This document shows, one piece after another, positions 1 through 9,061 of a stretch of DNA of 22,065 nt. Numbering within the stretch: position 1 is the stretch's first letter; each line of letters opens with the position of its first letter. Below the pieces are notes generated by a model that saw only the letters and a program-made list of their open reading frames with translations, was not told the DNA's origin and searched no databases. Both the position numbers and the translations under genes were made by a program. The DNA is from JBGOUV01 sp041477815 (GTDB taxonomy: Bacteria > Acidobacteriota > Terriglobia > Bryobacterales > JACQDG01), in contig JBGOUV010000060.1 of assembly GCA_041477815.1 (NCBI GenBank), positions 1-22,065 of the forward strand, written 5' to 3'.

Positions 1-3000
1 AAATCGAAATTGACCGAACCCGGCCCGCGGCCCACGTGCCGGGCCGAATCCCCGAAGCGTGGAATCAGTGCGCCGGTCACGCTGGGAACCGTTCCCGGCA
101 GCCGAAACGCGGCGGGATTGAAGTACTGGTCCACTCCCCGGTTGGGCGCATACATCGAGACGCCCGGTACCCGGTCGGGCACATTGAAGGTGGCAAAGGT
201 CGGCGGAACCAGAGAGGACGTGCGAATGTCGGTGGGGAACCCGCCGCGCAGCGTGGTGATGCCGTTGACCTGCCAGCCGCTGACGACCTTCCCAAGCGGA
301 CCGCCGAAGTTCATCCAGCGTTTGCCCTTTCCCCAGGGCAGCTCGTACCCGTAGTTCGCGACAAATCGCTGGGGGATGTCGAGAGGGCCCGCGCCGTTGT
401 CGCGGGAGCGATCATAGGTGTAGAGAGGCAGCGAGGTGCCGCCGTTCTGAGTATAGGAGCTGTCCCCGGAGCCGTTGCTTTCCAGGCTCTTCGAGACGGT
501 ATAGTTGAGCAGGAAGTCGAACCCCCGCGAGAATCTCTTCTCCAGCCGGAGGTTGAAGGCATGGTATTTGCTATTGGCATCGCCCTCGCTGTATCCGCCC
601 GTGCCGTTGATTTTGGGCATGCGGCGAAAGGCCTGGGTGTTCCTGCCGTCCAGCGCAAACTCGAAGGGCACCTGGTTGAGGTTGTTCCGGGCGCCGAGCT
701 TGGTGCCTTTGGAGCCCGCATAGGAGGCTTCGATGAGCCACATGCGCTTGAGCTCGTACTGCAAGGTGAAATTCCATTGCTGTACGTAGGGGTAAGGCAC
801 ATTGTTGAAGGCCTCCGTTTGGATGGTGAAGACGGCCGGCGATTGCGGCGAAAAATCCTTCAACGTCGGGTCGGTAGGCGACAGCGTGATTGCAGAGTTG
901 ATGGTGATCGGAGGCGTCACCGTGCGACTGGCCGTTATGGTGGGACCCACCAGGGTGGGCACGTTGGGAATGTTCCCGTAGAAGTTGGTGGTCTGGTCGT
1001 TCTGATCGCGCAAACCGTAGAAGATCCCGTACGCGGTCCGCATCACCAGCTTGGGTGTCCACTGATACGCGAAGCCCACGCGCGGACCGAAGTTGTTGTG
1101 GTCGCCGTTGGCCATGGCCCGGGAAAAGCCCTCCTTGCCGGGAAGCACGAATCGCTGCAGGTTCAGGTGATATTGTCCGCCGGTGTCCCGGGCGTCCACC
1201 GGCTGCGTGTACAGCTCATACCGCAGCCCCAGATTAAAGGTGAGGCGCCGCGTGATCCTCCAGTCATCCTGAACATAAGAGCCGGAGTAGATGCTGCGAA
1301 GCCGGCCCCACTGGAGCATTCTGCGTCCCGGTTCCTGGAGCGAGGGGAATCCCATCAGGAAGTCCGCCCAGGGGTCGCCTGAGCCTGGATCGTTGGAACT
1401 GGAGCTGAAGATCGAGCCGAAGTAGTGGGTGCCGAACCCGCCGGAGAGCTGATCGAGGCGGTGACGGCGGACATCAGCCCCGAACTTGAAGGCGTGATTA
1501 CCCCGGATCAGGGTGACGTTGTCGACCCACTGAAACAGATTTTCGAAGTTGAGGTTGCTGCCGCCCCCGCCAAACCCGCTGTAAGACGTGGTGCCGCTGA
1601 TTTGACCGGTGGGGCTGAAGACCATGGACGGGAAGCCCAGGACGGGAAAGGGAAACATCGCCACGCCGGTCTGCTGGGCGAACGGGGCGCTTTCCTGTCC
1701 CCGGCCGATGTTGCTGCCGTTGGAGCGCGTGTAGCCAAAGCGGAACTCGTTGATGAGATTCGGGTTGAAGACGTGTACATCGTTGAGGACGGCGTGCCGT
1801 GAAAACTGCAATTGAGTACTGGCAGTGCTCAAGGGGCCTTCCCACGAACCCGGGTTGGGATCCACCGCGTTCCCGAAGGAGAACCGGCCGAAGAGGCTGT
1901 TCTTGGCGTTGAGCTTGTGGTCGACGCGAACATCGAATTGATCTTCGTTGCGGCGGCGCCGCACCGGCTCCCGAAAGAAGTTGCGATTGATGGAGCCGGG
2001 AGTGCCGAAATTCGGCGCCGGAACCTGCGCTTGAACGGCGGCGCTGGTGGGGTTGATGTGGCTCGCCGGGAGGCGGTTATTGGGATAGGCGTCCGCGATC
2101 ACCGTACCGGCGGGTCCGATGCGGCGCGTGGTGTAGTCGTAAATCTTCCGGGACAGGACGGAAAAATCACCCTGCCGGAAGGAGAGTGGGGGCAAATCGC
2201 CGATGCTGGAAGTGGCCAGGGTGCGCCGGCGGGTACCCTGGTAATCGATGAAGAAGAAGGTCCGGTCATGACCGTTGTAAATCTTGGGGACCACCAGAGG
2301 CCCCCCCAGAGCGCCGCCGAACTGGTTCTGGTGAAAGGGCGATTTGGCCCGCGCCGCGGCATTGGAGAAGAAGTTGTTGGCGTCGAGCTTGTCGTTGCGC
2401 AGAAAGTGGAACAGCGCGCCGTGCGGCCGGTTGGAGCCCGCCTTGATGGCGGCGCTGACCACCGCGCCGGCGGCGTGGCCGAATTCCGCCGAGAAGCTGT
2501 TGGTCTTGACCTTGAATTCCTCCAGCGCGTCCACCGAGGGTGTGTAGAGCACGCTGTTGCGCCCCGAGGAACCATTGTTCATGACGGTGTTGTTGGAGAT
2601 CCCGTCCAGCATGATCTCGTTGCCCGAGAACCGGCCGCCGCCGGCGGCAAAGGTCTGGTTGGTTCCCATGCCGAAGACTTCGACGGCGAAGCCGGCCAGC
2701 AGCCCGAGGGCGAAGACGTTGCGCCCGTTCAAAGGCAGGTCGAGCACCTTCTTGTTCTCGATCACCTGGCCGAGCGAGGAGGTCTCCGATTCGAGCAGTG
2801 GCGCGCTCCCCACCACCTCCACGGTTTCCGATATGCTGCCCGGTTCAATCGTAATGGGCACGGTAAGCCTTTGATCCACCCGCAGCAAGTTTCCCGACAA
2901 AGCCTTGCGCCGGAAGCCGGTGAACTCGGCGGATACCTCGTATTCTCCGATAGGCATCAGGGCCGCCAGAAACTCGCCGCGCTCGTTGGTATACGCGGTC

Positions 3001-3164
3001 CGGCTCTGCTGCGTGCCGGTGTGAACGAGCGTGATCTTGGCGTTAGGCACCCGCGCGCCGCTGGTGTCCTCCACGTAGCCGCTGATGGTGCCCGTCGCCG
3101 TTTGTGCGGGGGCCGGCACGTTGTAGATCAATAAGAAAGCCAGAACTGCTAGGGCACATCGCAT
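1..3164 (-). CDS. TonB-dependent receptor, Oar-like, with carboxypeptidase-regulatory-like N-terminus (partial, C-terminus beyond left edge)
   Basis: An open frame of 1054 codons starts at ATG 3164 and runs off the left edge without a stop. The start has a perfect AGGAGG five bases upstream, beside the stop of the preceding gene. The protein opens with a Sec signal peptide (about residues 1-21, ending APAQ). A carboxypeptidase-regulatory-like beta-sandwich follows (about 24-105, with TNERGEF and PIGEYEV). A TonB plug domain carries LPLNGRN at about 143-149, and a long outer-membrane beta-barrel fills the rest. The last visible codons encode the YFNPAAFRLPG-type motif that lies about 50 residues before the C-terminus in this family, so little is missing. 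Such proteins import large or scarce ligands across the outer membrane using TonB energy; the ligand cannot be read from sequence. It is the third gene of the operon with the PHP hydrolase and the other receptor. Confidence 0.93.
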   Translation of the reverse strand, partial: MRCALAVLAFLLIYNVPAPAQTATGTISGYVEDTSGARVPNAKITLVHTGTQQSRTAYTNERGEFLAALMPIGEYEVSAEFTGFRRKALSGNLLRVDQRLTVPITIEPGSISETVEVVGSAPLLESETSSLGQVIENKKVLDLPLNGRNVFALGLLAGFAVEVFGMGTNQTFAAGGGRFSGNEIMLDGISNNTVMNNGSSGRNSVLYTPSVDALEEFKVKTNSFSAEFGHAAGAVVSAAIKAGSNRPHGALFHFLRNDKLDANNFFSNAAARAKSPFHQNQFGGALGGPLVVPKIYNGHDRTFFFIDYQGTRRRTLATSSIGDLPPLSFRQGDFSVLSRKIYDYTTRRIGPAGTVIADAYPNNRLPASHINPTSAAVQAQVPAPNFGTPGSINRNFFREPVRRRRNEDQFDVRVDHKLNAKNSLFGRFSFGNAVDPNPGSWEGPLSTASTQLQFSRHAVLNDVHVFNPNLINEFRFGYTRSNGSNIGRGQESAPFAQQTGVAMFPFPVLGFPSMVFSPTGQISGTTSYSGFGGGGSNLNFENLFQWVDNVTLIRGNHAFKFGADVRRHRLDQLSGGFGTHYFGSIFSSSSNDPGSGDPWADFLMGFPSLQEPGRRMLQWGRLRSIYSGSYVQDDWRITRRLTFNLGLRYELYTQPVDARDTGGQYHLNLQRFVLPGKEGFSRAMANGDHNNFGPRVGFAYQWTPKLVMRTAYGIFYGLRDQNDQTTNFYGNIPNVPTLVGPTITASRTVTPPITINSAITLSPTDPTLKDFSPQSPAVFTIQTEAFNNVPYPYVQQWNFTLQYELKRMWLIEASYAGSKGTKLGARNNLNQVPFEFALDGRNTQAFRRMPKINGTGGYSEGDANSKYHAFNLRLEKRFSRGFDFLLNYTVSKSLESNGSGDSSYTQNGGTSLPLYTYDRSRDNGAGPLDIPQRFVANYGYELPWGKGKRWMNFGGPLGKVVSGWQVNGITTLRGGFPTDIRTSSLVPPTFATFNVPDRVPGVSMYAPNRGVDQYFNPAAFRLPGTVPSVTGALIPRFGDSARHVGRGPGSVNFD

Positions 3165-3175
3165 AAGTCCTCCTG

Positions 3176-5713
3176 TCAGCGGCCGGCCTCCCTCGCCCGC
3201 GCCGCGTAAACCGCCTTAGCCTTCTCGAATTGCTCGAAGACCTTGTCTTTCTCCGCCTGCGACCGCCAGCCCGGCCACGCCTCGGCCATCTGGCGCAGCT
3301 TGTCGATCCACGTGATGAAGTATTCGGCCGAAGCGCGGTTGCGGATCTTCTGATCGCCCACGTAAACCCGAATCGGGTTGCTGACCGCCTGCGGATAGGA
3401 AGGATCCGGCGACCCGGCGGCGCGCTCTCCTTCCACGGCCAGCGAGAACCAGCCGCTCGTGGTGATCCTGGCCTGGTCGCGCCACTCCACGCCGAGGCGA
3501 TCCGCGCTCAACGGGATCTCCTTCCACACCGCGCCGTTGTGGTAGAGGAGCGCGCGGGTCAGCGGCAGCGCCGACCACACCTTGCATTCGATATCGATCG
3601 TTCCCCCATCGGCCGGCAGGCGAAAGCTTTCGCCGGGCATCCGCTGGCTGATGCGGAACTCCACCAGTGGGCCGGTGGACATGAAACTGCGTCCCTCCCC
3701 GACGGCGTCGATCCAGCCGCGCGCGGTCAGCCTCGCTCCCACGTAGGCGTACGTTCTCACGCTACCCAGCATGGTGTGCCGGTGCAGGCTGGTGTTGGAG
3801 TCCTCGCCGCCGGTCGCGGACACCGGAAAATCGTTATTCAACACGTGGTGCCAGACGCGCATCGTGCCGCGCGTGGAAGACGACCACTCCAACCCATCGA
3901 CACTACCCAGCGCTACATCGACGGGGAACTCCTTGGCGCCGCCCAAGGACCCTCGCTGGGGATCCCCTTCGCCGCCGAAGGCGTGCACATAGCCGGTGAT
4001 CGCGCCCTGCCGTTTCGCTTTGACGAACATGTCGTGGTTGGTCGGATAGAGGCTCTCGATCGCAGTACCTTCGTACCCTGTCGTGAAGGGAGAGATGAGG
4101 TGATCCCGCATCCCGATGAGGAAAGTGTGGCCCCAAAACGGCGGCCGGTACTCCTCGCCCACGATGACGGCCATCCCCGGGTCCTTCCTGGAGACCGGAT
4201 GCTCGCCGCCACCCTGGACGAAATGCTCCCAGTCGATGATGCGGTTGTCCTTGTTGGCGGTCAGGACGTTCACCACCGGCGTGTCCTCGGCGCGTCCCAT
4301 CAGCATCATGTGCTCCAGCGTGTTGCGCAGGTTGCCGCCGTAGTTCATGTGGGCGTGGGTCGAGCCGCTGTACCAGCCTTTGGCCTGCATGTCGACCAGC
4401 GACTTAAGGATCAGCGTGACCTGCACCAGCTCGCCGGCCTTCACCTCGACCTCCTGCTTGGCCGGCCGGCGCTCGAAGCCCTTCACCGCTTCCAGCGTCA
4501 TTCTGCCCGGCGGGGCCTCCATCGTGAACTCCCCGTCGGTGTGAAAGACGTGCTCGCCGCTGCGATAGTTCATGCGGGTGGTGGAGAGCCGGGAGTAAGC
4601 GTCCGGCGGCGCGTAGAACTTTCCATCCGAGGCGGGCGCGTAGATCCTGGCCGCCGCCGGCCGGCCGGTCCGCTCATCGATCACGCGAACCCGCAGCATC
4701 CCCATGGGCCGCTTCCACCGGCGCGAAGTGATCGCCACCCGCTTCTTTTCGCCGCCGTAGGTCTCCAGCAGATAGAGTTGCGGCAGCCCACCTTCATTCG
4801 AGATGTAGGCGATCCACTCGCCGTCGGGCGACCAGCGGGGATGGAAATCGTCGTACGAGCCGAAGGTCAGCTTGTAATTCTCGCCACCGGCGGTCGGCAG
4901 CACATACAGATGGTTGTACTCGTCGGACGCCCCCCCGCTGGACGAATAAATAAACCGCTTGCCGTCGATCGACACGTCCGGCCGAGTGCGGTAGAGCGTC
5001 TGCTCCTTGAGGAACGACTTGGCCTTCAGGATGCCGTCCGGTTCCACGGGCATCCGCATTACATCGCCGGAGCCGAGCGGGACGCCGCGGTTCGAAACGA
5101 AGACCAGCTCCTTGCCGTCGGGCATCCAGGTGGGTTGAGTATGCATGTCCCACTGGCCGAAGTACAGCCGGTTCTTTCCGTAGCTGTGGTCGCGGGTGAC
5201 CGCTATCTCCTCGTCGGCCCAGCGCCCGTCGCGAATGGCTCGCACGTAAATATTGAAATAGCCGTTGGGCTTGGTCGATACATAGGCCACCTGCGTGCCG
5301 TCGGGCGAGAATACGGGGTCCAGGTACAGGTGCTTGTCATTGGTGAGGGCCAGCGTCTCGCCGGTCTGGGTGTTGAGGATTTCCAGTTGAATGGTGTTGC
5401 CGTCATCGTCCGCCGTGTAGATGATCCATTTGCCGTCGGGCGACCAGTCGGGCGACGAATGGTACTTGCGGTTGTAGGTCAGCTCGTAGGCCACGCCGGT
5501 GCTGGGATCCACTCTCCAGATGGACCCGTACATGCCCACCGCGACCGACTTGCCGTCGGGCGACCAGCAGGGCGCCCACGGCGTGGTGCTCGGAGCCGGC
5601 GGCAGGTAGTAGTTAAACATGTAGGTGCCGCCGTGCTTGGAAGGCGGATAGTCGGGTGTACGGGCCGCGACCAGCCCGGCCGCCAGCAGGAAGCCGCAGT
5701 GGAGCCGCGTCAT
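3176..5713 (-). CDS. TolB-like beta-propeller protein fused to a CehA/McbA-type PHP metallohydrolase
   Basis: The protein has 845 residues. The N-terminus is hydrophobic (LLAAGLVAA at about 9-17) and suggests export. PD40/TolB-type propeller repeats fill about residues 38-330, each marked by WSPDGK, FSPDGT, WMPDGK or SIDGK. A carboxypeptidase-regulatory-like sandwich lies at about 345-440. A PHP-type metallohydrolase domain follows, with candidate metal ligands in STHAHMN (H453, H455), GEEY (E520/E521), WGH (H529), GYVHAF (H577) and GGEDSN (D638). CehA/McbA relatives hydrolyse ester or amide-type bonds, but the substrate here is unknown. I chose ATG 5713, two bases after the upstream receptor stop, because the open frame upstream of it overlaps that receptor and reads as compositional noise. 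No clear ribosome binding site is visible, so translation is probably coupled. Flanking receptors imply that it processes what they import or bind. Confidence 0.9.
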   Translation of the reverse strand: MTRLHCGFLLAAGLVAARTPDYPPSKHGGTYMFNYYLPPAPSTTPWAPCWSPDGKSVAVGMYGSIWRVDPSTGVAYELTYNRKYHSSPDWSPDGKWIIYTADDDGNTIQLEILNTQTGETLALTNDKHLYLDPVFSPDGTQVAYVSTKPNGYFNIYVRAIRDGRWADEEIAVTRDHSYGKNRLYFGQWDMHTQPTWMPDGKELVFVSNRGVPLGSGDVMRMPVEPDGILKAKSFLKEQTLYRTRPDVSIDGKRFIYSSSGGASDEYNHLYVLPTAGGENYKLTFGSYDDFHPRWSPDGEWIAYISNEGGLPQLYLLETYGGEKKRVAITSRRWKRPMGMLRVRVIDERTGRPAAARIYAPASDGKFYAPPDAYSRLSTTRMNYRSGEHVFHTDGEFTMEAPPGRMTLEAVKGFERRPAKQEVEVKAGELVQVTLILKSLVDMQAKGWYSGSTHAHMNYGGNLRNTLEHMMLMGRAEDTPVVNVLTANKDNRIIDWEHFVQGGGEHPVSRKDPGMAVIVGEEYRPPFWGHTFLIGMRDHLISPFTTGYEGTAIESLYPTNHDMFVKAKRQGAITGYVHAFGGEGDPQRGSLGGAKEFPVDVALGSVDGLEWSSSTRGTMRVWHHVLNNDFPVSATGGEDSNTSLHRHTMLGSVRTYAYVGARLTARGWIDAVGEGRSFMSTGPLVEFRISQRMPGESFRLPADGGTIDIECKVWSALPLTRALLYHNGAVWKEIPLSADRLGVEWRDQARITTSGWFSLAVEGERAAGSPDPSYPQAVSNPIRVYVGDQKIRNRASAEYFITWIDKLRQMAEAWPGWRSQAEKDKVFEQFEKAKAVYAARAREAGR

Positions 5714-5715
5714 AA

Positions 5716-8700
5716 CTAGAACTGGTAGCGCAGCGCCAACTGCACGATCCGCGGGTCGCCTGCCGTCTGGATCTGGCCGAACAGCCGGTTGTTCAACGTC
5801 GGGTTCGGCGACCCGAAGTTCACCTGGTCCCAGGCATTGAAGAATTCGGCGCGGAACTGCAAAGCGCCCAGCTTCTCGGAAATCGGGAACGACTTGACCA
5901 GGGACAGGTCGGTGCTGGACTGCGAAGGCCCGTAGATGAGGTTCCTGGCCGCGTTGCCAAACTTGCCCGGCTGGTTCGGCACTAAGGCGCTGGTGTTGAA
6001 GAAGCGCTGGATCATGTCGTCGCGGCTGGTGTGCTCGCGCACCGGATTGCCGACCAGGTCCGGGCGATCGAAGCCCACGCCGCTGAGCGACAGGTCCTGG
6101 CCGCTCCGTATCCAAATGGGGCTGCCGCTGGCCATAGACACCATGCCCGACAGGCGCCAACCGCCCAACGCCTTGCCCAGAATCCCTTTTTGCTGGCGCA
6201 ACAGCGGCAACTCGTACACGAACGAGACGTTCAGGATGTGACGGCGGTCCTCATCGGAGTAGCCGCGATCGGCGCGATGATTGAAGGGGTCCTGCGGCGT
6301 CTGGCCCAGGTTCATAGCCGAGTAGTAGTCCAGCAACTTGCCCAGCGTGTACGCCCCCAGCACGGTGACCCCGCGGCTGAGACGCTTGTTCACCAGCAAC
6401 TGGAGCGAGTGGTAGGCCGCATTCGAGTTGGTCTCGACCAGGCGGAAGCTGGCGTAGGTTCCCGGCATCAGGATCCGGCGCTGATCGGTGTTGGCCACGG
6501 CGGACGCGCCGGGGATATAGGCGGCCGGGTTCTGCTGCGTCATGCGCACCAGGTTGTGCGCCAGCTTGCCCACGTAGGCGGCCTTCACCACGGTGTTGCC
6601 GGGCAGCGCCCGCTCCAGGCTGAAGCTCAGATGATGGACGTAGGGCGAGTTGAGCGTCGGCGCGAGCACGGTGAATAGTCCCATCGGGTAGCTGAACTTG
6701 GCCACTGCTGACGAGTAGATATACGGGAACGGATCGACGCGCCCGCGGTAGGGGTCGGTGAGGCTGTACGGGCGGTTCACCAGCTCGCGAATCACGAACG
6801 GCTGGTTCACCGCCGGATAGGTCCAAAGATCGGAACGGAAGTCTTCATGAAACAGGCCGTAGCTGGTCCGGATAGCGAACTTGCCGTTTCCTTTCGGGTC
6901 CCAGGCCAGCCCCAGGCGCGGCGCCCAGTTGTTCGTGTCGGTGGGAACCAGGCCGCGGCCGACGCCTCGATCGCCTGGGAACACCATCCCCAGCGGCGCC
7001 TTGGGCACCACGGTGGACTGCTGGCCGGCGAAGTAGGTATTGGTCCGGTCGAACATGGCCTTATACGGATGGAACAAGCTGTAGCGCAGCCCCAGATTCA
7101 ACGTGAGGCGGGCCGACAGGCGCAGGTCGTCCTGCACGAAGCCGTACATGTCCCAACCCTTTACCAGGCGCTCGTAGGGGCTGGCCTGGTCCAGGCTGAC
7201 CGGCAGCCCGATCAGGAAATCCGAGAAGGCGCCGCGGGTCACCGAGGCGTCAAAGGAGAACGTTCCCTGGTTCGCCGACGAGCCCCGGTTGAACTGCTCC
7301 GTTCGCTCGAACTCGCCGCCGAACGAAATCGAATGCTTGCCGCGGAACCAGCGCATGGTGTCGCCCGCCGTATAAATGTTGGGGTGCTCGCTGAAGCTGT
7401 CCGTGCTGCCCAGGCTGAAGTAGCCGGTCACGTTGATGTTGGGAAGCTGCGGCACGATGACGCCGGGGTAGATGGCGCCCAGGTCCGACAGTTGGGTACG
7501 CTCCAGGAGCGTCACCAGCGAGTCGGCCCGCATGATCCCGATGCGAAACTCGTTGAGCAGGGCCGGGCTGAAGGTGTGGGTGTCGGCCAGCGCCCAGTTG
7601 GCCACTGCCAGCGACTGCCGGTACGGCGAGTAAGGCACGATATTGCCGCTCGAGGCGACCAGCCCCGACTCGTCGTGGAAATAGCGCACGTTCAGCGAGT
7701 TTTTGGGGCCGAAGTTGTGGTCGCCGCGGATCAGGTACTGATCGCCGCCTGTGGGCCGCGTCACCAGTTCAACCCAGCGCCCATCGGACTGGTTGGGGAG
7801 GGGGATGAAACGCTCCAGCAGCTTGACGGCGACGCCATCAAACCGGGTCGACGGGATGCGTCCGTTCGGAAAGAGCGCGTTGCCATTCAGCGGATCGGTG
7901 GGCGGACGGGCCGCCCCCGAGAAGTCCCCGGCGCGCTCGGCGGCCGTGGGCGGCCGGGCCGTGTTGAATAACTGCGACTCGCGCTGTCGCAGCCCCTGGT
8001 AGGAGCCGAAGAAGAACGTGCGGTTATGGACCACCGGCCCCCCCAGCGTGAAACCGAACTCGTTCTGTTTAAGGTCCGCCTTGTCGGGGAGGAAGTAGTT
8101 GGTGGCGTTGAGCGCCTTGTTCCGCAAATACTCCCAGGCCGAGCCGTGCCACTCGTTGCTGCCGGCGCGGGTCACCGCCACGAACACGCCGCCCGCATAG
8201 CGGCCGTACTCGGCGCTGGCATTGGAGGTTACTACTTTGAACTCCTGCAACGCATCCGGAGAGGGCAGGTTTAGCGCCGAATTGTGGGTCAGGTTCTTTT
8301 GCGAAGCGCCGTCGAAGCGGAATTCATTCTCCGTGTCGCGCCCGCCGGCCACGGTCAGCCCCGGACCGCCGCGCGCCTGGGTCACCGCGTTGGGGGCCGA
8401 CACGCGAACCACTCCGGGCACCACCCGCGCCAGCTCCATGACGTTGCGCCCCTTCAGCGGCAGTTCCTGCACGCGAACGCGATCCACCACCTCCCCCATC
8501 GTCGACGACCGCGTATCGACGCCGGTGGCTTCCGCCGTCACGGTGATGCTCTCGGTCACCTGGCCGACCGAGAGCACCGCGTCCACGCGCGCGTTCTCGT
8601 TGACCGTCACCGTGATGCCTTCCTGAATGAAGCGCCGGAACCCCTCCTTCTCCACCAGCAGCGAGTACTGTCCCACCGGAAGATTGGTGATCAAGTAAGC

Positions 8701-8898
8701 GCCCGTGGCGTCGCTCGCGACGGCGCGCTCGAACGACGTCGAGACGTTGTGGGCCGTGATCCGAGCCTGTGGAATGAGCGCGCCGGTGCCGTCCCGCACC
8801 ACGCCGAACAGCGTGGCCGTGGTGGTTTGCGCGAACACCGGGCAGCAAACACCCGCCACAAACACCACCAGGTACACGGAGAGAGTCTTCCGAAGCAT
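5716..8898 (-). CDS. TonB-dependent receptor, Oar-like, with carboxypeptidase-regulatory-like N-terminus (complete)
   Basis: The protein has 1060 residues, a normal length for this receptor type. ATG 8898 is preceded by AAGGGGGAA at a good distance; an in-frame start 16 codons upstream lacks this and would delay the signal peptide. The signal peptide is about residues 1-24 (ending VFAQ). A carboxypeptidase-regulatory-like domain lies at about 27-112 (ATGAYLITNLPVGQYSL), then a plug domain with ELPLKGRN at about 145-152 and a long beta-barrel. The C-terminus LALRYQF ends in Phe, as expected for an outer-membrane barrel recognised by the BAM machinery. It is the first gene of the three-gene minus-strand operon and is divergent from the Tat-exported PLP enzyme at 9062. 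It resembles the receptor at 1-3164 in layout but is clearly a distinct paralogue. Confidence 0.95.
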   Translation of the reverse strand: MLRKTLSVYLVVFVAGVCCPVFAQTTTATLFGVVRDGTGALIPQARITAHNVSTSFERAVASDATGAYLITNLPVGQYSLLVEKEGFRRFIQEGITVTVNENARVDAVLSVGQVTESITVTAEATGVDTRSSTMGEVVDRVRVQELPLKGRNVMELARVVPGVVRVSAPNAVTQARGGPGLTVAGGRDTENEFRFDGASQKNLTHNSALNLPSPDALQEFKVVTSNASAEYGRYAGGVFVAVTRAGSNEWHGSAWEYLRNKALNATNYFLPDKADLKQNEFGFTLGGPVVHNRTFFFGSYQGLRQRESQLFNTARPPTAAERAGDFSGAARPPTDPLNGNALFPNGRIPSTRFDGVAVKLLERFIPLPNQSDGRWVELVTRPTGGDQYLIRGDHNFGPKNSLNVRYFHDESGLVASSGNIVPYSPYRQSLAVANWALADTHTFSPALLNEFRIGIMRADSLVTLLERTQLSDLGAIYPGVIVPQLPNINVTGYFSLGSTDSFSEHPNIYTAGDTMRWFRGKHSISFGGEFERTEQFNRGSSANQGTFSFDASVTRGAFSDFLIGLPVSLDQASPYERLVKGWDMYGFVQDDLRLSARLTLNLGLRYSLFHPYKAMFDRTNTYFAGQQSTVVPKAPLGMVFPGDRGVGRGLVPTDTNNWAPRLGLAWDPKGNGKFAIRTSYGLFHEDFRSDLWTYPAVNQPFVIRELVNRPYSLTDPYRGRVDPFPYIYSSAVAKFSYPMGLFTVLAPTLNSPYVHHLSFSLERALPGNTVVKAAYVGKLAHNLVRMTQQNPAAYIPGASAVANTDQRRILMPGTYASFRLVETNSNAAYHSLQLLVNKRLSRGVTVLGAYTLGKLLDYYSAMNLGQTPQDPFNHRADRGYSDEDRRHILNVSFVYELPLLRQQKGILGKALGGWRLSGMVSMASGSPIWIRSGQDLSLSGVGFDRPDLVGNPVREHTSRDDMIQRFFNTSALVPNQPGKFGNAARNLIYGPSQSSTDLSLVKSFPISEKLGALQFRAEFFNAWDQVNFGSPNPTLNNRLFGQIQTAGDPRIVQLALRYQF

Positions 8899-8916
8899 AG
8901 TTCCCCCTTGCGTTCC

Positions 8917-8946
8917 ATGATCTGGTGGAACCAAAGGACGTGTCAA
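8917..8946 (-). promoter_or_regulatory. Putative sigma-70-type promoter of the receptor/hydrolase operon
   Basis: Read on the minus strand, a perfect TTGACA (8946-8941) is followed after 18 bases by GATCAT (8922-8917), which matches four of six positions of TATAAT. The predicted transcription start falls just upstream of the ribosome binding site for ATG 8898. A CACTTG motif overlaps the -35 box (8944-8949, minus orientation), matching the core of the repeats described next. This is inferred from sequence only. Confidence 0.45.
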
Positions 8947-8970
8947 GTGCGGATGGCCGCTCCTCCTATG

Positions 8971-9003
8971 CCACTTGCCCGCTTTTCAGGCTACACCACT
9001 TGG
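8971..9003 (+). promoter_or_regulatory. Candidate MocR operator: two CCACTTG direct repeats 25 bp apart
   Basis: CCACTTG occurs at 8971-8977 and again at 8996-9002, with a start-to-start distance of 25 bases. The flanks also agree (CTA before each box). The pair lies between the two divergent -35 boxes (8941-8946 and 9012-9017). The same core with the same 25-base spacing recurs in the other intergenic region beside the MocR gene (11971-12003). MocR/GntR-type regulators such as GabR and PdxR are known to bind spaced direct repeats. That this MocR binds here is inference. Confidence 0.5.
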
Positions 9004-9011
9004 CGCCGGCC

Positions 9012-9041
9012 TTGACTCCGGCCAAAGGATTTAACTACCCT
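9012..9041 (+). promoter_or_regulatory. Putative promoter of the first exported PLP enzyme
   Basis: TTGACT at 9012-9017 is followed after 18 bases by TACCCT at 9036-9041, a weak -10. The -35 begins nine bases after the second CCACTTG box, a position typical for an activator site. The start codon at 9062 has AAAGGCGG just upstream. Confidence 0.35.
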
Positions 9042-9061
9042 AGGTACTGAAAGGCGGTCCC

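Noticed and set aside
36..3134. Long plus-strand open frames antisense to the first TonB receptor
   Set aside because: They have no ribosome binding site or recognisable domain, while the minus frame encodes a clear receptor. Open antisense frames are expected at this GC content.
3230..5719. An 829-codon plus-strand open frame
   Set aside because: It lies entirely antisense to the TolB/PHP hydrolase and its translation is rich in Arg, His and Gly without domain structure.
5714..6160. Upstream extension of the PHP hydrolase by about 150 codons
   Set aside because: It overlaps the C-terminal coding part of the upstream receptor and reads as compositional noise. ATG 5713 directly after the receptor stop starts a plausible signal peptide.
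8899..9061. Riboswitch or structured leader upstream of the receptor operon
   Set aside because: The leader predicted from the promoter is too short, and no known aptamer motif or long hairpin is visible.
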